Shown here: positions 25,798 to 34,660 of the stretch, piece by piece
How positions within the stretch are numbered: the first letter of the stretch is position 1
Layout of the letters: the number at the start of each line of letters is the position of its first letter
DNA from: Desulfomicrobium macestii
GTDB lineage: Bacteria > Desulfobacterota > Desulfovibrionia > Desulfovibrionales > Desulfomicrobiaceae
NCBI RefSeq assembly: GCF_014873765.1
Contig: NZ_JADBGG010000009.1
Location: 62,001-126,000, forward strand
Length of the DNA stretch: 64,000 nt
Reading direction: 5' to 3'
Translations under genes and position numbers: made by a program
The notes under the pieces: generated by a model
The model's database searches: none
Told to the model about the DNA's origin: nothing
The model's input: the letters and a program-made list of their open reading frames with translations, nothing else

Positions 25798-25902
25798 AAT
25801 TGTGATTCATGATGGGTTGTCGGTTTATTGATAGGATATTTTGTTGCGCCGTTCATGTGCTCTGCATTTGAAAAATATAAAAAAGCATGTAAGAATGCGA
25901 AA

Positions 25903-27045
25903 ATGACAAACACCGCCATGACTACTCTTTTCGCCCCGGCAGAGCGCTTGCCCGCCGCGTGTCTCGCAGCCCTCAGAGAACAACTTGTTCAGCTGGATCA
26001 TGTGAAATGGTTGGAGCGTATGCCCCTCATGATTTTTCTGGCCGATTCGCACAGACAGATCGTGTATGGAAATCCGCCATTTGTTCGTGCCGCCAAGCCG
26101 TCCGTGCAAAATGGTCTCGTAGGTTTGCGGCCAGGTGAAGCCCTGGGCTGCATCTTTGCGCAGGAAATGGAGGCGGGTTGCGGTTGCTCGGCGTATTGCC
26201 GTCACTGCGGAGCGGTGCAGGCCATTTTGAAAAGCTTGCGAGGTATCGAAGATTGCAGGGAGTGTCACATACTGACGAAGGATTCCTTGGGGCTGCATGC
26301 CATCGATGTCCAGATTCTGTCCAGGCCCTTTATCCACGACGATCGTATTTACAGTCTCAACATTGCGGTCGATATCAGTCATGAGCGGCGCCTTGCGGTT
26401 TTGAACCGCAATTTTCTGCATAACATGATCAACGCCGCCGGAGGCATGGAAAACATGCTTTCCATGCTCTCCGACAACGAGGATGATGAATTGAACAGGC
26501 ATGTTCCGCTGCTGCGCCAGAGCGCGCTGACCATGCTGCAGGAGGTGCTTTATCAATATGATGTCGCGGCAGTGGAGAACGGCAAATTGGCTGTGCAGGT
26601 TGCCGTGCACGACGTTTTCCGGGTTGTGACGAGGCTGGTCGAGCAGCTGCGTGAGCATCCCGTTTCGCGCGGCAGAAAGCTCCTGGCGGATGGTCCCGAG
26701 ATCCGTGTTTCCACTGACGCCAAGCTTTTGCGGCACGTACTTTCCAATCTGATCGTGAACGCCCTGGAAGCCTCTCCGTTAGGCTCGGCGGTCCGGGTGA
26801 GCTGGGAAGTGGAGCCGTCCGGTTTGCGGCTTGATGTCGACAACACCGGAAGCATGGCTCCGGAAGTGGCCCTGCAGCTTTTCAAGCGCTATGTTTCAAC
26901 CAAGGGCGAAGATCGCGGTCTTGGTCTGTACATGGCCAAAGTTTTTGCCGAAGACCATCTGGGAGGACGCTTGGCGTACGAACCACTTCCGGGAATCACC
27001 CGCTTCAGTCTTTATCTGCCGAACTCCGCGCCTTCTTCGAAGTGA
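25903..27045 (+). CDS. PAS-like sensor histidine kinase with Cys-rich sensor region
   Basis: 380 residues from ATG 25903; ATG 25855 and 25918 are alternatives and none has a strong ribosome site. A PAS-like N-terminal domain carries a cysteine cluster, GCGCSAYCRHCGAV, plus DCRECHIL. The phosphoacceptor region reads NFLHNMINAAGGM, a variant of the HDILN box with Asn after His. The ATPase domain has NLIVNALEAS, DVDNTGSM and GLGLYMAKVF. No membrane segment, so it is cytoplasmic, and the cysteines hint at redox, metal or iron-sulfur sensing. No response regulator lies next to it. Confidence 0.88.
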   Translation: MTNTAMTTLFAPAERLPAACLAALREQLVQLDHVKWLERMPLMIFLADSHRQIVYGNPPFVRAAKPSVQNGLVGLRPGEALGCIFAQEMEAGCGCSAYCRHCGAVQAILKSLRGIEDCRECHILTKDSLGLHAIDVQILSRPFIHDDRIYSLNIAVDISHERRLAVLNRNFLHNMINAAGGMENMLSMLSDNEDDELNRHVPLLRQSALTMLQEVLYQYDVAAVENGKLAVQVAVHDVFRVVTRLVEQLREHPVSRGRKLLADGPEIRVSTDAKLLRHVLSNLIVNALEASPLGSAVRVSWEVEPSGLRLDVDNTGSMAPEVALQLFKRYVSTKGEDRGLGLYMAKVFAEDHLGGRLAYEPLPGITRFSLYLPNSAPSSK

Positions 27046-27063
27046 TCGACCTTGCCGGGCGGG

Positions 27064-27756
27064 TCAGTCCACCAGCCCGACCGGCACTCCCACTTCGACC
27101 TGCATCAGGGCGTCGCCCAGGTCCAGTTTGTCCAGTTCCTTCTTGAATGCGTCCACATTCTGGGCCAGGGCCGGGAAGGTGCCCCAGTGCATGGGGATGA
27201 CCTTCTTGCATCTGAGCATCATGGTCGCATAGGCCGCCTGGGCCCCGTCCATGGTGAAGACGCCGCCGATGGGCAGCAGGGCCAGGTCAATCTTGTACAG
27301 TTTGCCCCACATGGCCATGGACGAAAAAATGCCCGTGTCGCCGGAATGGTAGATGGTGTAGCCGTCCGGCAGGCGGATGATGAAGCCCGTCGGTACGCCC
27401 GATTCGCAGGAGTGGGTGGCCTGGACCATGGTCACCGCGATACCCTGGTGGGTCACGGTGCCGCCGATGTTGAAACCGATGCCGTTCAGGATCTGGCTGT
27501 CCGGCAGGCCCTGGCTTTTGAGCTTGGCGGCAAGCTCCACGATGCAGCCCAGCGTGGCACCGGTGCGCTTGCAGATTTCAAGGGCCTGCCCCACATGGTC
27601 GCCGTGGTCGTGGGTGACCAGGACGAGGTCGGCGTTTATGCTTTCGGCCGTGGCCTTGGCCGACGGATTGCCGTCGAACCAGGGGTCGATCAGAATCGAG
27701 AGATTCTGGCTGGTGATGGCAAAGGCCGAGTGGCCGTGCCAGGTCAGGGTGTTCAT
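27064..27756 (-). CDS. UPF0173-type metal-dependent hydrolase (metallo-beta-lactamase fold)
   Basis: 230 residues. [11 protein letters not shown] is the HxHxDH metal motif; [15 protein letters not shown] and MHWGTFP supply the other ligands, as in UPF0173 proteins. Substrate unknown. The ATG at 27756 is preceded by AAGGAGG. It lies 10 bp after the hybrid kinase gene on the same strand and is convergent with the kinase at 25.9-27.0 kb. Confidence 0.92.
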   Translation of the reverse strand: MNTLTWHGHSAFAITSQNLSILIDPWFDGNPSAKATAESINADLVLVTHDHGDHVGQALEICKRTGATLGCIVELAAKLKSQGLPDSQILNGIGFNIGGTVTHQGIAVTMVQATHSCESGVPTGFIIRLPDGYTIYHSGDTGIFSSMAMWGKLYKIDLALLPIGGVFTMDGAQAAYATMMLRCKKVIPMHWGTFPALAQNVDAFKKELDKLDLGDALMQVEVGVPVGLVD

Positions 27757-27766
27757 GAAGCCTCCT

Positions 27767-30043
27767 TCAGGTGTTTTCGCCGCCAAGGGCGATGCGGAGT
27801 TCCGCAAGAATGTTTTCGGTCGTCAGCAGCAGGTTCTCGGTCTCCCGGCGCAGATCTTCGGGTGCGGACCCCGCGCGGGCCGAATCCTCCAGTTTTTTTG
27901 CCGCCAGACCTTCCTCGGTCAGCCCCATGTTCATGAGCAGGCCCTTGATGCCATGGGCATGGTGCATGAGCTTGTCCGGCCCGGCCGCCTCCAGGCAGGT
28001 TCGCAACTCCTGGTCGTGAGCGGTCAGCGTCTCGGCCAGGCTCTGGATCAGCGGCATGGCCTCTTCGCGATCAAGTTCGTATTGGGCGTTCAGGGAGTCC
28101 AGCATGCGCTCGATATAGCCTTGGCCCGGTTCGGACAACGGCAGCGGCGCAAGCGATGCCGGGGAAGATTCAAGCAGGGCTTGGGATGCGGCTTTGAACG
28201 AGGTTTCGGGCTTGGCCTCGGGGGCTGGCTGAAACGGGATTTCCGGAGCGTCTTCATGTGCCTTCGGGGGATGCGCCGGAGAGAATTCCAGGATTTCGCT
28301 GAAGCCGCTGAGCACCGCGTGCACCTCGTCCAGTCGCAAGGGTTTGGTCAGATAGCCGTCCATGCCGATGCCCAGGCAGCGCTCCTTGTCTTCGAGCAGG
28401 GCGTGGGCGGTCATGGCCACGATGGGCGTATGGGTGCCCTGAACCTTTTCGCGCACGGCCCGGACCAGAAAGCTGTCGTCCATGTCCGTGGGGGCGGGCA
28501 GGCCCTGCTCGCAGGCGCGGATGATGCCCGTTGCCGTGAACCCGTCCATGACCGGCATCTGCAGGTCCATGAAGATCAGGTCGTAGGCGTGCCTGCTGAT
28601 CATGGTCAGCACGTCCAGGCCGTCACTCGCCTCGTGTACCGAGTGCCCCATCTTGCCCAGCAGCAGTCCGGCCAGTTCCCTGTTGGTGGCCACGTCGTCG
28701 ACCAGCAGGATTTCGAGTGGACGCAGCCGGGGCAGGCTGCGTTCCGTAGGCTGATTGTCCGGCAGGTGCAGGCGCAGGTTGAAAACCTGGGCCAGGGCGC
28801 GCAGCAATTCGTCCTGGAGCAGGGGTTTGGTCAGCACGCCGCGTATCTGCCCCTCGCCGGCCGCGATGGATTTGTCGCCCATCTGGGTCAGCACGATACT
28901 CGGCACATCATGCAGGGTTCCGCCCGCGAGCGTGAGTTCCATGCAGGCGAAGTCGCCGAAGTCCGTGTCCATGATCGCAAGGTCCACGCTTTTTCCGTCA
29001 AGGCCCATGCATTCCATGCAGTCGGTGGTTTCGGCATCAAGGCCCCAGAAGGCGAGCAGTTCCACGACATGGGCTCGGATCAGCGGGTTGTTGGCCACGA
29101 CCAGGACAGTGGCCGCGTGATCGAAGACTCCGGCGTTTGCCGTGTCCGGGGCGCTGGGCCGGCTCATGCGGGCATGAAATTCGAATGTGCTGCCCTGTCC
29201 GGGGATGCTGTGCACCGAGATGTCGCCGCCCATGAGCTGGACCAGCTTGCGCGAGATGGACAGCCCAAGGCCGGTTCCGCCGTAGACGCGGGTGGAGGAG
29301 CTGTCCACCTGGGTGAAATCCTCGAAGATTCCGGCCTGCTTGTCCTTTGCAATGCCGATTCCGGTGTCCTCGATCCTGAATCGGACCACGCAGTCGCCTG
29401 CCTGGTCTGGTTCCACCGCGCAGGAGCAGCAGACATGGCCCGAGGGGGTGAACTTGAGCGCATTGCCGAGCAGGTTCATGAGCACCTGGCGCAGGCGGAT
29501 GGGGTCGCCGCGCATTTCGCGTGGCATGTCCGGGGGCAGGCGGCAGATCAGCTCCAGTCCTTTTTCTGCGGCCGTGAGCCCAAGGGTGCTGACGGTTCTT
29601 TCGACCTCGGCGCGCAGATCGAAGGGGCGAATTTCCAGCGCGAACTGCCCGGCCTCGATCTTGGAGAGATCAAGGACACCGTTTATGAGATTGAGCAGCG
29701 ACTCGGAGGCGTTCTTGACGATGGTCAGGGCGCGGTGCTGCTCGGGGGTGACCTTCGTGCCCAGCACGACGTCCGTCATGCCGATGATGGCGTTCATGGG
29801 GGTACGGATTTCATGGCTGAAGTTGGCCAGAAACTGGGACTTCATGCGACTTGCGGATTCGGCCTGCCGCTTGGCCTTGTCCAGTTCCGCGACCAGTTGC
29901 GTCAGCCTTGCCGCGTCTTCGTGCAGCGGGTCCCGGGCAAGGCTTTGCTCCTGGTGGCGGCCTTTGAGGTCACGAAGCTCTTGCCTGCACGCGCCAAGTT
30001 CGGATTCAGGATCCTGTGTGCTGGAATTGTTGCGGATGCTCAT
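27767..30043 (-). CDS. Hybrid sensor kinase: HisKA-HATPase-REC-REC-HPt
   Basis: 758 residues from ATG 30043, with AAGGGGAA upstream; the frame stays open to 30169. A short coiled N terminus leads into HisKA ([19 protein letters not shown]) and HATPase ([30 protein letters not shown]). The first receiver is degenerate: VLVVANNP replaces the acidic pair, although MDTDF keeps an Asp. The second is complete ([30 protein letters not shown]). The C-terminal HPt has HAHGIKG. There is no membrane segment or recognisable sensor domain, so the input probably comes through a partner. It looks co-transcribed with the UPF0173 gene. Confidence 0.93.
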   Translation of the reverse strand: MSIRNNSSTQDPESELGACRQELRDLKGRHQEQSLARDPLHEDAARLTQLVAELDKAKRQAESASRMKSQFLANFSHEIRTPMNAIIGMTDVVLGTKVTPEQHRALTIVKNASESLLNLINGVLDLSKIEAGQFALEIRPFDLRAEVERTVSTLGLTAAEKGLELICRLPPDMPREMRGDPIRLRQVLMNLLGNALKFTPSGHVCCSCAVEPDQAGDCVVRFRIEDTGIGIAKDKQAGIFEDFTQVDSSSTRVYGGTGLGLSISRKLVQLMGGDISVHSIPGQGSTFEFHARMSRPSAPDTANAGVFDHAATVLVVANNPLIRAHVVELLAFWGLDAETTDCMECMGLDGKSVDLAIMDTDFGDFACMELTLAGGTLHDVPSIVLTQMGDKSIAAGEGQIRGVLTKPLLQDELLRALAQVFNLRLHLPDNQPTERSLPRLRPLEILLVDDVATNRELAGLLLGKMGHSVHEASDGLDVLTMISRHAYDLIFMDLQMPVMDGFTATGIIRACEQGLPAPTDMDDSFLVRAVREKVQGTHTPIVAMTAHALLEDKERCLGIGMDGYLTKPLRLDEVHAVLSGFSEILEFSPAHPPKAHEDAPEIPFQPAPEAKPETSFKAASQALLESSPASLAPLPLSEPGQGYIERMLDSLNAQYELDREEAMPLIQSLAETLTAHDQELRTCLEAAGPDKLMHHAHGIKGLLMNMGLTEEGLAAKKLEDSARAGSAPEDLRRETENLLLTTENILAELRIALGGENT

Positions 30044-30341
30044 GAAGTTCGTGTTCCCCTTGGTGGGTCGTTCGGGAGATGCTTGATTTTCTGTCGGATT
30101 TCGCGCCGAGCGCGCCGTAAGACGACTTTTTTTGACTACCAGAATTCGTTTCCGTGTCCAAGCGCTCACTGCCTGCCGATCCGGCAGGGGCGAATCGAGG
30201 GAAGGGACGGGGGCGGCGCGGAAAAGAGCGGGCCTTAGGGTGAAAAATCATGGCATGGAATTGATTTTCTTTTTCTTCTTTCTTGGGTAGTGTCGGGGTT
30301 GTCAAATACGGACGTTTTAAAATGATGGATGTTTGCCGGTC

Positions 30342-30992
30342 ATGACAAGATCAATCCGTTTTTTCTATCTGTTGTTATGGATTCTTTTCGCATCCTGCCC
30401 AGTGGGGCATCTTCATGCCGAAGAGCATTCGGTGCGTGTGCATCGTGTCGTCGAGGGGGACAGTATCCGCCAGCTGTTGCTGAAGTACGGCTGCGTGACC
30501 TCCATGGGCGAGTACGCCAAGGTCCGGGATGTTTTCACCAAGCTCAACCCCGGGATTTCTCATTCAGCGCTTCTGACTCCCGGTGCGGATGTCTCCGTGC
30601 CCGTGTTCGAGAAAAATTCGGGCAAGGCCTGCCTCCTTTTCGAGGAACAGCGCATAGTGCGCGTCGAATTTGAATCCATGGGCTCCGCCGAGCGGGTGCG
30701 CGTTTATCTGGACGGTCCCGTGTTGCCCGACGTGTTCACGTTGAAGACCGCGCTTCCGGTGCGGGTGGTGTGCGACTTCGACGGCGCGCTGCCCAAGTCC
30801 GACCTGATCAGGGAAATCCCCTGCGATGGGCGCATGGTGCGCAAAATCAGGGTCGGTCACGAGGACAAGCCCTTCAAGCGCGCCAGAATCGTGCTCGATG
30901 TCGTGGAACCTCTGATCGGCCGCATCGAGCAGGAGTTTTTCGAGCAGGAAAGCCTTTTCATGATCACGGTCTTTGAAGACTCCCCCAAATGA
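30342..30992 (+). CDS. Exported AMIN-domain-like protein
   Basis: 216 residues. The N terminus is a signal sequence (FFYLLLWILFASCPVG); LFASC could be a lipobox, or cleavage may follow HLHA. A LysM-like stretch (HRVVEGDSIRQLLLKYG) comes before an AMIN-like beta domain with the repeated VRVYLDGPVLPDVF and ARIVLDVVEPL patterns. AMIN domains position cell-wall or secretin proteins in the periplasm, so a peptidoglycan-related role is likely. The 298 bp upstream (30044-30341), divergent from the hybrid kinase, shows no gene. Confidence 0.8.
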   Translation: MTRSIRFFYLLLWILFASCPVGHLHAEEHSVRVHRVVEGDSIRQLLLKYGCVTSMGEYAKVRDVFTKLNPGISHSALLTPGADVSVPVFEKNSGKACLLFEEQRIVRVEFESMGSAERVRVYLDGPVLPDVFTLKTALPVRVVCDFDGALPKSDLIREIPCDGRMVRKIRVGHEDKPFKRARIVLDVVEPLIGRIEQEFFEQESLFMITVFEDSPK

Positions 30993-31057
30993 GGTTTTGA
31001 TTCCGCGCCGCGAAACCCCTTGGCATTTTGTCCGGCGCCTCTTCATAAGGATATCTC

Positions 31058-31699
31058 ATGTACGTTTCCGTCCCCCCCATGGAGATCGAATCCCGTTCCC
31101 TGGCCATTATCGACGCAGAGGTCCCCGAACCCCGGCCCTTCGCAGGGGACCAGTGGGCCGTCGCCCGCCGCATGATCCACACCACAGCCGATTTTGATCT
31201 GCTCTCGCACATCCGCTTTCATCCCGACGCCATCCAGGCAGGCAAGGATGCGCTTTTGGCCGGAGCCGACATCGTGACCGACACGCGCATGGCATTGTCC
31301 GGCATCCCGGTCCGGAGGCTTGAGCCTCTCGGATGCAGCGTGCGCTGCCTGATCGATGATCCGGCGGTGGCCAAGCGCGCCAAAAGCGAGGGTGTCACCC
31401 GGGCCTGGGCCGCCGTGGACGAGGTCATGGCCCATGGCGGGGCGGACATATTCGTCATCGGCAATGCGCCGACGGCTCTCTATCGCCTCCTGGACTGGAT
31501 GGAGCGCGGCGCTCGTCCGCCAAGGCTCATCGTGGGCATGCCGGTCGGGTTTGTGAACGCGGCGGAATCCAAGGAGTTGCTCCTGGCCCAGGACGCCATC
31601 CCCTATATCACCATCGTTGGCCGCAAGGGCGGCTCAAGCCTCGCGGCCTGCGTGATCAACGCCCTGCTCAAGCTGGCGCGGGAGCCCCATAGCTCCTGA
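31058..31699 (+). CDS. cbiC: Precorrin-8X / cobalt-precorrin-8 methylmutase
   Basis: 213 residues. Moves a methyl group from C-11 to C-12 in cobalamin synthesis. RMIHTTAD contains the catalytic His; TDTRMALSG, IGNAPTALYRLL, GMPVGFVNAAESK and GRKGGSSLAA are family signatures. Sulfate reducers use the anaerobic route, so cobalt-precorrin-8 is the likely substrate. AAGGA precedes the ATG. No other cob/cbi genes are nearby. A strong terminator follows. Confidence 0.94.
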   Translation: MYVSVPPMEIESRSLAIIDAEVPEPRPFAGDQWAVARRMIHTTADFDLLSHIRFHPDAIQAGKDALLAGADIVTDTRMALSGIPVRRLEPLGCSVRCLIDDPAVAKRAKSEGVTRAWAAVDEVMAHGGADIFVIGNAPTALYRLLDWMERGARPPRLIVGMPVGFVNAAESKELLLAQDAIPYITIVGRKGGSSLAACVINALLKLAREPHSS

Positions 31700-31719
31700 T
31701 GGAACCTGTCCGCTCATGA

Positions 31720-31767
31720 AACAAGAAAGCCCCTGCGCGAATGATTTCGGCAGGGGCTTTCTTGTTG
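31720..31767. terminator. Bidirectional terminator after cbiC
   Basis: AACAAGAAAGCCCCTG pairs perfectly with CAGGGGCTTTCTTGTT. It serves cbiC and possibly the convergent small gene at 31834-32139. Confidence 0.85.
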
Positions 31768-31833
31768 TCGGCCATCGGGAACGCGGGCAGGCGGCGCGGC
31801 CTTGACTTCAGGGCTGTCTTGCCCTGTTTTTTT

Positions 31834-32139
31834 CTAGACCTCTTCGACGATGATCAGTCGCGTGTCGAGTACGATGTCTTTTATTCTCTCCTGAAACCCG
31901 CGCATGTGGCCGGAGCGCAGGTGGCTCTCAAGAGCTTTGCGGCTGGCCCATTTTTCAAGCACCGTGACCGAATCCGGGCCAAGATGCTGGTTCTCAAGGG
32001 CCATGTCGATATCCTGGGCCGGAAAATAGTCCACGCAGCCCGGTTCCTGGCGGACCAGGACGGCCAGGTCGCGGAATTCGCGCAGAAAGAGCGGAGCAGT
32101 TTTGCGTTTAAGGGTGACGTGCGCCACGACGTGGATCAT
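31834..32139 (-). CDS. Antibiotic biosynthesis monooxygenase (ABM) domain protein
   Basis: 101 residues, a ferredoxin-like ABM fold. MIHVVAHVTLK starts the first strand, EPGCVDYFPAQDI is the central signature and FVLEKWASRKALESH-type sequence (here VTVLEKWASRKALESH) the helix-strand part. Such proteins are often quinol monooxygenases or small detoxifying enzymes. The ATG overlaps the stop of the upstream DUF3592 gene (ATGA) with GGGAGG before it. Confidence 0.88.
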   Translation of the reverse strand: MIHVVAHVTLKRKTAPLFLREFRDLAVLVRQEPGCVDYFPAQDIDMALENQHLGPDSVTVLEKWASRKALESHLRSGHMRGFQERIKDIVLDTRLIIVEEV

Positions 32140-32636
32140 TTGCCTCCCTTGGCGGCGCCTGCGCCGCTCAGCAGATAGACGCCGAAGATGACGGACACGC
32201 TGCCGGTCAGGAAGCAGAAAAGTCCGACCCCTGCCTTGAGCAGGAAGAGGGGCATGTAAAGGTGCCGGTAGAGCAGGGATTGCGCGGGGTCGTCCGGATT
32301 GACCAGGGCCGCCACGGGCCGTTTTTCGTCCTGGGCCGCGCGCAGAGACAGATGCAGGTCCGTTTGCGGACATTCGTCGCCGATGCACGAAAATTGCCCC
32401 TCAAGGGCCTGGCCTTCGAATTCGTACTGGTAACGGACCACGGTCTGGTTTCCCAGCGCCTGGTCCGCGCCCGAGAAATGCTCCACGGAAAGGACCTCGA
32501 CCGTAATCGGTTTCCAGGATTCGGCGGCGAAATGGACCAGGGCGCTTTGACCCGCGTCCAGCAGGAAGCGGGTGCCGAGGATCACGAACGGGATGCCCAG
32601 AACGAGCAGGATCAGCTTGCGCAAGGTTGGAAACAT
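32136..32636 (-). CDS. DUF3592-like membrane protein
   Basis: 166 residues. A membrane helix near the N terminus (about 7-27), a beta-rich periplasmic part with WKPITVEVLSVEHFSG, YQYEFEGQALEG and VNPDDPAQSLL, and a second helix near 135-157. This matches DUF3592. Function unknown. It starts just 3 bp after the heavy-metal-binding gene, forming a three-gene unit with the ABM gene. Confidence 0.82.
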   Translation of the reverse strand: MFPTLRKLILLVLGIPFVILGTRFLLDAGQSALVHFAAESWKPITVEVLSVEHFSGADQALGNQTVVRYQYEFEGQALEGQFSCIGDECPQTDLHLSLRAAQDEKRPVAALVNPDDPAQSLLYRHLYMPLFLLKAGVGLFCFLTGSVSVIFGVYLLSGAGAAKGGK

Positions 32637-32639
32637 GCC

Positions 32640-32840
32640 CTAGTCCTGTGGGTCAAAGCCGATCTTGCGGATGGCGTCCTTGACCTGATCGAGATTGACC
32701 TCGGGAGCGGCGTCGAAGCTGGCCTGACCGGGGTCAAGGGTCACGGAAATGTTGGAGATGCCGGGCGTTGCCTGTAAAATTTTGGTCACGGAGCCCGTGC
32801 AGTGGGCGCATGACATTCCTGAGATTTTGATAACTGGCAT
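32640..32840 (-). CDS. Heavy-metal-associated (HMA) domain protein, CopZ-like
   Basis: 66 residues, one HMA domain. GMSCAHC (8-14) provides the CxxC copper-binding pair, with the expected beta-alpha-beta pattern. GGAGG lies before the ATG. A copper or other soft-metal chaperone is likely, but no P-type ATPase is nearby. First gene of the three-gene minus-strand unit; about 120 bp separate it from the divergent map gene. Confidence 0.92.
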   Translation of the reverse strand: MPVIKISGMSCAHCTGSVTKILQATPGISNISVTLDPGQASFDAAPEVNLDQVKDAIRKIGFDPQD

Positions 32841-32962
32841 GGGTGCCTCCTTTTTTTGCGACCATGGCCGAAAGACTCATGGAAGGCAATGTTCGCGGAC
32901 ACTGGACAGAACGGTGCGTTCTGGGACAAGTGATATGAAAAAACATCAAACAAAGGTACGTC

Positions 32963-33796
32963 ATGCTTTTTCGCAACTCGAAATTACGATTGAACCGCCG
33001 AAGCCTGAGCGCTTCCGTGGCGGAAGAATATTGGAAGAGGTATCGCATCAAATTGAAGGACAAGGCGGCCGTGGACGGCATCGCCAAGGCCGGAGAACTC
33101 GTGGTGCGCACGCTGGACATGATCGGGGCTCATATTGCTCCGGGAATCACGACCGACGCCCTCAACACCCTGGTCCATGACTTCACTCTGGAGCATGGGG
33201 CCGTGCCTGCTCCCCTCGGCTACCGGGGATTTCCCAAGAGTACTTGCGTGTCGGTCAACGACGAAATCTGCCACGGCATCCCCGGGCCGCGCGAACTGCG
33301 CGAGGGTGATATCGTCAACGTCGATGTGACCAGCATCAAGGATGGCTGGTTCGCCGACGCCAACCGCACGTTTTTCGTCGGCAAGGTTTCCGCCGAGGCC
33401 GCAAGACTGGTGGAGGTGACGGCCCAGTGCCTGGCCCGGGGCATCGCGGCCGTCCGTCCGGGTGCGACGCTCGGGGATGTGGGGCATGCCATCCAGAGCC
33501 ATGCGGAAGGTTCGGGGTATTCCGTGGTGCGTGAACTGGTCGGGCACGGCGTGGGGCATGCCTTTCATGAACAGCCGCAGGTCAATCATACCGGGCGTCC
33601 CGGCCTTGGCGTCGTGCTCGTTCCGGGCATGGTCTTCACCATCGAGCCCATGATCAACCAGGGCGGCCTGGCCATAAACAGGCTTGATGACGGCTGGACC
33701 GTGGTCACGGCCGACGGGTCCCTTTCGGCCCAGTTCGAACAGACCCTGCTGGTTACCGAGAAAGGGGTGCGCAGTTTGACGCCGTATCCGCTCTGA
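32963..33796 (+). CDS. map: Methionine aminopeptidase
   Basis: 277 residues. Removes the initiator methionine. Metal ligands are visible: Asp in VNVDVTS, Asp in DANRTF, His in GHGVGHAFHE, Glu in FTIEPM and Glu in QFEQTLLV. The N-terminal 25 residues are a basic extension before the standard type I core. A bidirectional terminator follows. Confidence 0.95.
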   Translation: MLFRNSKLRLNRRSLSASVAEEYWKRYRIKLKDKAAVDGIAKAGELVVRTLDMIGAHIAPGITTDALNTLVHDFTLEHGAVPAPLGYRGFPKSTCVSVNDEICHGIPGPRELREGDIVNVDVTSIKDGWFADANRTFFVGKVSAEAARLVEVTAQCLARGIAAVRPGATLGDVGHAIQSHAEGSGYSVVRELVGHGVGHAFHEQPQVNHTGRPGLGVVLVPGMVFTIEPMINQGGLAINRLDDGWTVVTADGSLSAQFEQTLLVTEKGVRSLTPYPL

Positions 33797-33813
33797 GGTC
33801 GTGTTTTTGGCGA

Positions 33814-33862
33814 AAAAAGGCCCGCGTTTTCGGATGTCCGAAGCGCGGGCCTTTGTTTTTTT
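33814..33862. terminator. Bidirectional terminator between map and the formate dehydrogenase operon
   Basis: AAAGGCCCGCG pairs with CGCGGGCCTTT, with an inner TTCGGA/TCCGAA stem in the loop. T-runs occur on both strands, so it can end map and the convergent formate dehydrogenase transcript. Confidence 0.85.
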
Positions 33863-33916
33863 AGAGAGGCCGGGAAGCCGTCTTCCCGGCCGGCCGATGG
33901 AGGAGGGCCTGATGGA

Positions 33917-34651
33917 CTAGGCCTTGCTTCTGGAAGTCGAGCCGAAGAGCTTGGCGAACATGGCCTTGCGGTTCATGAGCCCAGGCGTGGTGGCTGCGGC
34001 CACCGCGAAGTCGTGAAACTTCTGCGGATCCATCTGGTAGAGGTAGATGACCCTGGTCGAATCGGCGTCGCCCAACACCGCGTCAGGGAATTTCTTCTGC
34101 ACCTCGGCCAGGCGTTTTTCAGCCAAAGCCAACATCTCGTCCCGATCCCCAAAGTTCATTGTCCCGGTCGGACAGGCCTGCACGCAGGCGGGTTTGAGGC
34201 CATTCTGGACCCTGTCCAGGCACATGGTGCACTTGGTCATAACCTTGGTGGCCGCATCCTGACGCGGGATGTTGTAGGGGCAGGCTTCGCGGATTTCATC
34301 GAAATCCGGCAAATCCTTGGTTTTTTCCGTGAAGGTGATGGCACCGGTGACTTCGTCCTGCAGAATGGCCGTGTCGTCATAGGCGTCGGCGGTCATTTTG
34401 CAAGGCGGTTCGGTGCAATGGCGGCACTGCTCGGGAAAGAAGAGCCAGGCGGCCATGAAGCCCTTGTCGTCGGCGACTTCCTTCATGTGCACGGTCTTGT
34501 AGGTGATGGCCGAAACATCCATGGGGTTCTGATGCGACCCATGGTTTCTGGTCTGCTCGGCCGGGAGTTTGTTCCACTGCTTGCATGCGATCTGACAACC
34601 GCGGCAGGCCGTACATTTGGTCAGATCGACGAAGAATGATTTTCCTGACAT
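33917..34651 (-). CDS. Formate dehydrogenase, iron-sulfur (beta) subunit
   Basis: 244 residues. It has four ferredoxin-type cysteine sets: CTACRGCQIACK, CRHCTEPPC, CPYNIP with nearby Cys, and CTMCLDRVQNGLKPACVQACP. It carries electrons from the alpha subunit. There is no C-terminal membrane anchor and no cytochrome b gene follows, so this is the soluble two-subunit periplasmic type known from Desulfovibrio, expected to pass electrons to a periplasmic cytochrome c. It has no signal peptide and would be exported with the Tat-signal-bearing alpha subunit, whose gene ends 9 bp upstream. Confidence 0.95.
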   Translation of the reverse strand: MSGKSFFVDLTKCTACRGCQIACKQWNKLPAEQTRNHGSHQNPMDVSAITYKTVHMKEVADDKGFMAAWLFFPEQCRHCTEPPCKMTADAYDDTAILQDEVTGAITFTEKTKDLPDFDEIREACPYNIPRQDAATKVMTKCTMCLDRVQNGLKPACVQACPTGTMNFGDRDEMLALAEKRLAEVQKKFPDAVLGDADSTRVIYLYQMDPQKFHDFAVAAATTPGLMNRKAMFAKLFGSTSRSKA

Positions 34652-34660
34652 ATTGGCTCC

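Noticed and set aside
27377-30238. A 953-codon plus-strand open frame
   Set aside because: It lies antisense to the hybrid kinase and UPF0173 genes, which have clear domain motifs. High GC keeps the opposite frame open by codon bias. Similar antisense frames at 3732-5441, 8331-10256 and 53615-56398 were rejected for the same reason.
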